DNA of 9,863 bases, taken from positions 1-9,863 of the forward strand of contig DATKXO010000341.1 in NCBI GenBank assembly GCA_035528995.1, read 5' to 3'. The stretch's first letter is position 1. Each line of letters starts with the position of its first letter. Origin of the DNA: DATKXO01 sp035528995 (lineage in GTDB: Bacteria > Planctomycetota > Phycisphaerae > UBA1845). The position numbers and the translations under genes were made by a program. Shown here piece by piece: positions 6,550-9,863 of the stretch. A model generated the notes under the pieces. The model was not told where the DNA came from. It saw only the letters and a list, made by a program, of their open reading frames with translations, and did no database searches.

Positions 6550-6571
6550 CGGCCTGCAAAGCTGCAGGCCG
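6550..6571. repeat. Strong hairpin at the 3' end of the S9 gene
   Basis: CGGCCTGCA (6550-6558) and TGCAGGCCG (6563-6571) form a perfect 9-bp stem with the tetraloop AAGC, 14 nt beyond the S9 stop codon. No T-run follows on either strand. It may act as an mRNA 3' end stabiliser or be a REP-like unit; its GGCCTGCA arm shares sequence with the hairpin at 2432-2448. Confidence 0.55.
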
Positions 6572-6585
6572 CCCTCACGCAGCTA

Positions 6586-8490
6586 CTACTGCTCGTACCG
6601 GCCGCCGACGTGCGTGGCCAGGAACTTCTCGGCCTTGGCGAAGAAGTCCAGACGGTTCTCCGGTCGGGCGAATCCATGCCCCTCGTCCGGATACTCGACG
6701 TACTCGACCGTCTTGCCGGCCGTCTTGATCGCATCGACCATCTGTCGCGACTCGTCGACCTTGATCCGCGGGTCATTGGCCCCTTGCCCGATAAGCAGCG
6801 GCTTGGTGATCTGGTCGATCTTGAACAGCGGCGACCGCGACTTCAGGAACTCGGCGTCCTTCTCCGGGTGCCCGACACGCGTCCACCAGACGGACTCCCA
6901 CGTCTTCCAGTACGGCGGGATGGTGTTCATGAACGTGATCAGGTTGCTCGGCCCCACCATGTCCACGCCGCAGCAGAACAGATCCGGCGTGGTGGTCATG
7001 CCAACCAGCGTAGCGTAGCCGCCGTACGAGGCGCCCATGATGGCCACCTTGTCGGGATTAACGATGCCCTTCTTGATACCCCACTTGACGCCGTCCACCA
7101 GGTCCTGGTGCATCTTGCCGCCCCATTCCCGGTTGGCGGCGTTGAGGAACTCCTTGCCGTAGCCGGTCGAGCCGCGGAAGTTGATCTGCAGCACCGCGTA
7201 CCCGCGGTTGGCCAGCCACTGCACCTCGGGGTCCAGCCCCCAACTGTCGCGGTACCAGGGGCCACCGTGCACGAACACCACGGTGGGAAGGTTCTTGGCC
7301 TCGATGCCCGGTGGCGTGGTCAGGTAACCGTGCACCGTCAGGCCGTCGCCCGCCTTGAACTCGATCGGCTTCATCTCCGCCAGCGTCACCTTCTCGAGGT
7401 CCTTGCGGTTGGTGAACAGGAACTCACCCTTGCGGGTCTGACGGTCGTAGGCGTAGTAACGCACCGGGCCGTTGTCGATGTTGTAGGCCACCAGCCAGGT
7501 CTTGTCGGCGTTGTCGCGGTTGATGATGCCAAAGTCACCGTCGCAGATCTTCTTGATGGCGTTGATGTCGCCCTCGATCGACGTGTCGATGACCTGCCAG
7601 TCCAGACGGTCTCTGTTGAAGGCGACGGCCTGAACGTTGTGGTTGATGGGGTGGATCATCACCCCGCCGACGTCGTAAGTGTTGTCCTGGGCCATGACCT
7701 TCTCGGAGCCGTCGCCCAGGTCCAGCCGGCGAAGCTGCGTGGTGTTGGTGCCGGCGCTGTTCAGGACGTAGAGCCCGTTGCCGTCGGGCGTGAAGGCGAT
7801 CGGCTTGCTGGTCAGCGAGTCCTCGACGCCCCAGGTCGTGATCGTCCGCCAGGCCGACGCCGGGTCGTCGCGGTAGGCCAGCTCGAAGCCGCCTTTCATG
7901 TCCGACTTCAGGGCCGCGCGAATCTTCAAGTCGTGGTCGGCCAGGTAGCCGACGAAGCCCTCATCGTTCTTGGCCTCGAGCTTCTTGTCCCCGGTGGTGA
8001 TGTTGATGCGGTAGACGTCGTGGAGCCGGGGGTCCCGGTCGTTGATGCCCACCAGGATCTCGTCCGGGTGGGTCTGCTCGACGGCCGTGATCCGGGCCTG
8101 GATCTTGGGCATGGGCGTCAGGTCGTTGATGTCCATGGTCTTGAGGTCGACCGCGTAGACGTGCCAGTTCTCGTCCCCGTCCTTGTCCTGGATGTACAGA
8201 ATGTGGTTGTTGTTGGGCGCCCAGAAGTAAGCCCGGATGCCGCGCTTGCGATCCTTGGTGATCGGCTTGTCGTCGTTCTGACCGATGGTGCGCATCCAGA
8301 CGTTGAGCACGCCCTCGTCCGGGGCGAGGTAGGCCATGCGCGTTCCGTCGGGCGATATCTGCGGGCCGGCCTTGTCCGGATTCCCGAAAAGCACCTCGCG
8401 CGGAATCAGCGGCGGCAGGTCCGCCCATACGCCCACCGCCGGCGCCAGCACGGCGCAGGCCAACACGGATAGAAACAGTCTTCGTCTCAT
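6586..8490 (-). CDS. Secreted S9 prolyl-oligopeptidase-family serine peptidase
   Basis: The 634-residue protein has an N-terminal signal peptide (MRRR, a hydrophobic core, likely cleavage after GVWA near residue 23). An N-terminal beta-propeller-like region follows (about 30-375) with repeats such as QISPDGTRMAYL and AFTPDGNGLYVLN. The C-terminal alpha/beta-hydrolase domain (about 380-634) carries the oxyanion motif HGGP (408-411) and the full triad: Ser488 in GASYGGYA, Asp573 in GQGANDPRI and His605 in DEGHGF. This layout and length fit the acylaminoacyl-/dipeptidyl-peptidase group of S9, enzymes that cleave short peptides admitted by the propeller. The exact specificity cannot be read from sequence. 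The start at 8490 is preferred over the in-frame ATG at 8511 because an AGGAGG lies six bases ahead and the signal peptide then begins cleanly. It sits downstream of the Hsp70-like gene on the same strand but 394 bp away, so probably has its own promoter. Confidence 0.93.
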   Translation of the reverse strand: MRRRLFLSVLACAVLAPAVGVWADLPPLIPREVLFGNPDKAGPQISPDGTRMAYLAPDEGVLNVWMRTIGQNDDKPITKDRKRGIRAYFWAPNNNHILYIQDKDGDENWHVYAVDLKTMDINDLTPMPKIQARITAVEQTHPDEILVGINDRDPRLHDVYRINITTGDKKLEAKNDEGFVGYLADHDLKIRAALKSDMKGGFELAYRDDPASAWRTITTWGVEDSLTSKPIAFTPDGNGLYVLNSAGTNTTQLRRLDLGDGSEKVMAQDNTYDVGGVMIHPINHNVQAVAFNRDRLDWQVIDTSIEGDINAIKKICDGDFGIINRDNADKTWLVAYNIDNGPVRYYAYDRQTRKGEFLFTNRKDLEKVTLAEMKPIEFKAGDGLTVHGYLTTPPGIEAKNLPTVVFVHGGPWYRDSWGLDPEVQWLANRGYAVLQINFRGSTGYGKEFLNAANREWGGKMHQDLVDGVKWGIKKGIVNPDKVAIMGASYGGYATLVGMTTTPDLFCCGVDMVGPSNLITFMNTIPPYWKTWESVWWTRVGHPEKDAEFLKSRSPLFKIDQITKPLLIGQGANDPRIKVDESRQMVDAIKTAGKTVEYVEYPDEGHGFARPENRLDFFAKAEKFLATHVGGRYEQ

Positions 8491-8496
8491 GGCATT

Positions 8497-8502
8497 CCTC
8501 CT
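8497..8502 (-). promoter_or_regulatory. Shine-Dalgarno site deciding the S9 start
   Basis: AGGAGG on the minus strand lies six bases before the ATG at 8490. The alternative ATG at 8511 would place this site inside the coding sequence, so the shorter product is preferred. Confidence 0.8.
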
Positions 8503-8549
8503 TCTCACCAATGACCGGAATCGGTCTTCCGCTCGCCACTAATCCAAAG

Positions 8550-8567
8550 CCCCGCCGAACGACGGGG
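8550..8567 (-). other. GC-rich hairpin in the S9 upstream region
   Basis: Read on the minus strand, CCCCGTC and GGCGGGG form a 7-bp stem (one T-G wobble) around GTTC, followed by CTTTGGATT. It lies about 60 bases before the S9 start, so it would be in the leader of a transcript begun upstream. It could also be a weak terminator for read-through from the Hsp70-like gene; the T-run is too short to decide. Confidence 0.3.
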
Positions 8568-8884
8568 TCGACAAGTGTGATCTTGGCTCGGTTTCGCAAC
8601 CGGGTCGGTGGTCAGCCGGGCGGCCACCTGCGCTACATCTCAACATCTCATAGCCGGATCGACCCGTGATGCCTTCGTTCCGCAGAAGATGACCCGGCCC
8701 CTCCCAGGCGACGCATGGGCAGACGGGCCGGGACGCACATGGTACCAGCGGGCGCGGCAACCGGTAAGTAGTCAATTGTCGGATTTTGTGGCGACGTAGC
8801 GGATTCCGGCAGAAACCTGCGAGGGCCCGACCGCCCGACGCATCCGCAGGAACGTGCTTTGGCCCGGGGGTCCGCGAAGGAACG

Positions 8885-9863
8885 CTATGCGATGCCGTGC
8901 CCGGCCACGGCCGCCGCCAGGGCCTCCAGTGCGCCGCCTTCCTCGGACCGGTAGCGCTCCAGCACCGTCCGGGCCGACGTTCGAGTGGACAGCTCCTGGG
9001 CCTGGACCACCACGCGCCCGGAGATGTCATAGCTGAAAGTGACCCGCACGAACGCCCCCTGGGGCAGCCCGGGCGGCAGGGGGTCGATCACGCATTCGCC
9101 GATCGGCGTGCACTGGCCGGGGTCCGTGGCGTCGCCCTCGACGACGGGGACGCAGACGCGCTGCTGGTTCGGCTCGTGCGTGGCGAAGACCCGGGAGCGC
9201 ATGGCCGGCAGACGCGTGTTCCGCGGAATGATCACCGCGTTGGTGGTGCTGCCCTTCACCGGCGACCAGACCACCGCCCCCAGGCTCTGCGAGGTGACGT
9301 CGCGGACCTGGACCGACCAGGCGGCCGCCGCGAACCCGGCGTCGAACGCCTTGCCGTTGCCGCCGTCAGACCCGCTGGCGGAAAGGGGATCGCAACTCGG
9401 CGCGTCGGCCAGGTCGCCCGGCGCCGCAGCGCCGTCGGTTTCGCAGACGGCATAGCAACCAGTCTCGTCCTCCCGCTCCGCCGGCACCGGCATTCCCACC
9501 GGCAGCGTCCCGCCGCGCTCCTGCACCTGGAGGATGGCACCGTAGACGGCCGCCCCCTGCGACACGATCAGATCGGGTTGCAGGCCGGCCTGCGGCGTCT
9601 TTCCACTCAGCGCGGTGGTCATCCGCCGGAACATGGGCATTCTGGACGCCCCGCCCACCAGCAGCAGGCTCTCGACACCGGCCCATTCCAGCTTCGCGTC
9701 GGCCATGACCGACTCGATGACCTCGCGGGCCCGATCGAGCAGCGGTTTGGACAGCTCCTCGAACTGCCGGCGGGTGATGCTCATCGGCGGCACGCGGTCG
9801 TATGGGGCGGGCAGGGTCGCCTCGGTCTTCACGGTCAGCGTGTGCTTGGCCTGCTCAGCGGCC
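8885..9863 (-). CDS. Hsp70/DnaK-like protein lacking the lid, N-terminus outside the window
   Basis: The frame is open through the right edge; the GTG at 9832 is internal, because the ten residues before it (AAEQAKHTLT) match the DnaK nucleotide-binding domain. The visible 325 residues contain the end of that domain, with SLLLVGGASRMPMFRRM and then DLIVSQGAAVYGAIL. A linker of about 65 residues follows, acidic in its first half, rich in Gly/Ala/Asp and with three Cys. Next is a substrate-binding beta-domain (RDVTSQSLGAVV, IIPRNTRLPAMRSRVFAT, FVRVTFSYDISGRVVVQAQE). The protein ends about 35 residues later, without the helical lid of DnaK. Canonical DnaK has a short hydrophobic linker and a full lid, so this is a divergent Hsp70 relative, not the housekeeping chaperone. 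ATP-dependent binding of unfolded segments is likely by family; the client is unknown. Confidence 0.88.
   Translation of the reverse strand, partial: AAEQAKHTLTVKTEATLPAPYDRVPPMSITRRQFEELSKPLLDRAREVIESVMADAKLEWAGVESLLLVGGASRMPMFRRMTTALSGKTPQAGLQPDLIVSQGAAVYGAILQVQERGGTLPVGMPVPAEREDETGCYAVCETDGAAAPGDLADAPSCDPLSASGSDGGNGKAFDAGFAAAAWSVQVRDVTSQSLGAVVWSPVKGSTTNAVIIPRNTRLPAMRSRVFATHEPNQQRVCVPVVEGDATDPGQCTPIGECVIDPLPPGLPQGAFVRVTFSYDISGRVVVQAQELSTRTSARTVLERYRSEEGGALEALAAAVAGHGIA

Larger units (their letters stand above)
8491..8884. other. Intergenic region between the Hsp70-like and S9 genes
   Basis: No coding sequence is supported in these 394 bases. The region must hold the 3' end of the Hsp70-like gene and probably the S9 promoter, but I could not identify a convincing sigma-70 pair. 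On the minus strand a TTGACT is present at 8775-8770, yet no properly spaced -10 follows. A tandem pair of ACATCTCA lies at 8635-8650, and a GC-rich hairpin at 8550-8567. Confidence 0.5.

Noticed and set aside
6610..8472. 620-codon open frame on the plus strand opposite the S9 gene
   Set aside because: It mirrors the S9 coding sequence almost end to end, is rich in Val/Leu/Arg/Asp/Gly, shows no domain, and arises from GC-rich third positions. The minus-strand product has a full catalytic triad.
8739..8775. Possible sigma-70 promoter on the minus strand (TTGACT ... TACCAT) upstream of the S9 gene
   Set aside because: The spacing is 25 bp, too long for a functional -35/-10 pair.

Overview
The window is GC-rich and looks bacterial, most likely from a Planctomycetota genome of the Phycisphaerae or Pirellulales type. 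This is inferred from gene content, not from any marker. The clues are a small membrane protein ending in a CPxCGYNxxG...CPECG zinc ribbon, a secreted tripeptidyl-peptidase II-like subtilase, a secreted S9 peptidase, an Hsp70 relative without a lid, and HEAT-repeat proteins.

Left part (1-2736) looks accessory. It opens inside a HEAT-repeat gene whose start lies outside the window. Next comes the N-terminal piece of a QueG-like (COG1600) iron-sulfur oxidoreductase gene. That piece is cut off exactly where three tandem copies of an 11-bp GA-rich unit begin, and the third copy supplies the stop codon. About 1 kb without a convincing gene follows. It is filled with related GA-rich repeats (GAGAAAGGTG core), an inverted repeat, and a dense block of GC-rich hairpins at 2397-2563. 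This resembles REP-like or scrambled mobile debris more than a functional locus.

Right part (2737-9863) looks like ordinary chromosome. A TPP II-like serine peptidase (minus, 2737-5601) is divergent from a small four-helix zinc-ribbon membrane protein (plus, 5876-6436). The 274-bp region between them holds a palindrome and a pair of direct repeats two helical turns apart. The zinc-ribbon gene converges on a secreted S9 prolyl-oligopeptidase-family enzyme (minus, 6586-8490). A GTAGGTCGGG palindrome between them looks like the terminator of the S9 gene. An Hsp70/DnaK-like gene (minus, 8885 to beyond the right edge) lies 394 bp upstream of the S9 gene.

The two peptidases could act one after the other on peptides outside the cytoplasm: both have signal peptides, complete catalytic residues and strong Shine-Dalgarno sites. 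Nothing in the sequence shows that they are co-regulated. I see no CRISPR array, tRNA, rRNA or intact transposase. I did not find a convincing new multi-gene system. The best leads are the repeat-associated gene break, the hairpin block, and the unusual architectures of the TPP II-like and Hsp70-like proteins.
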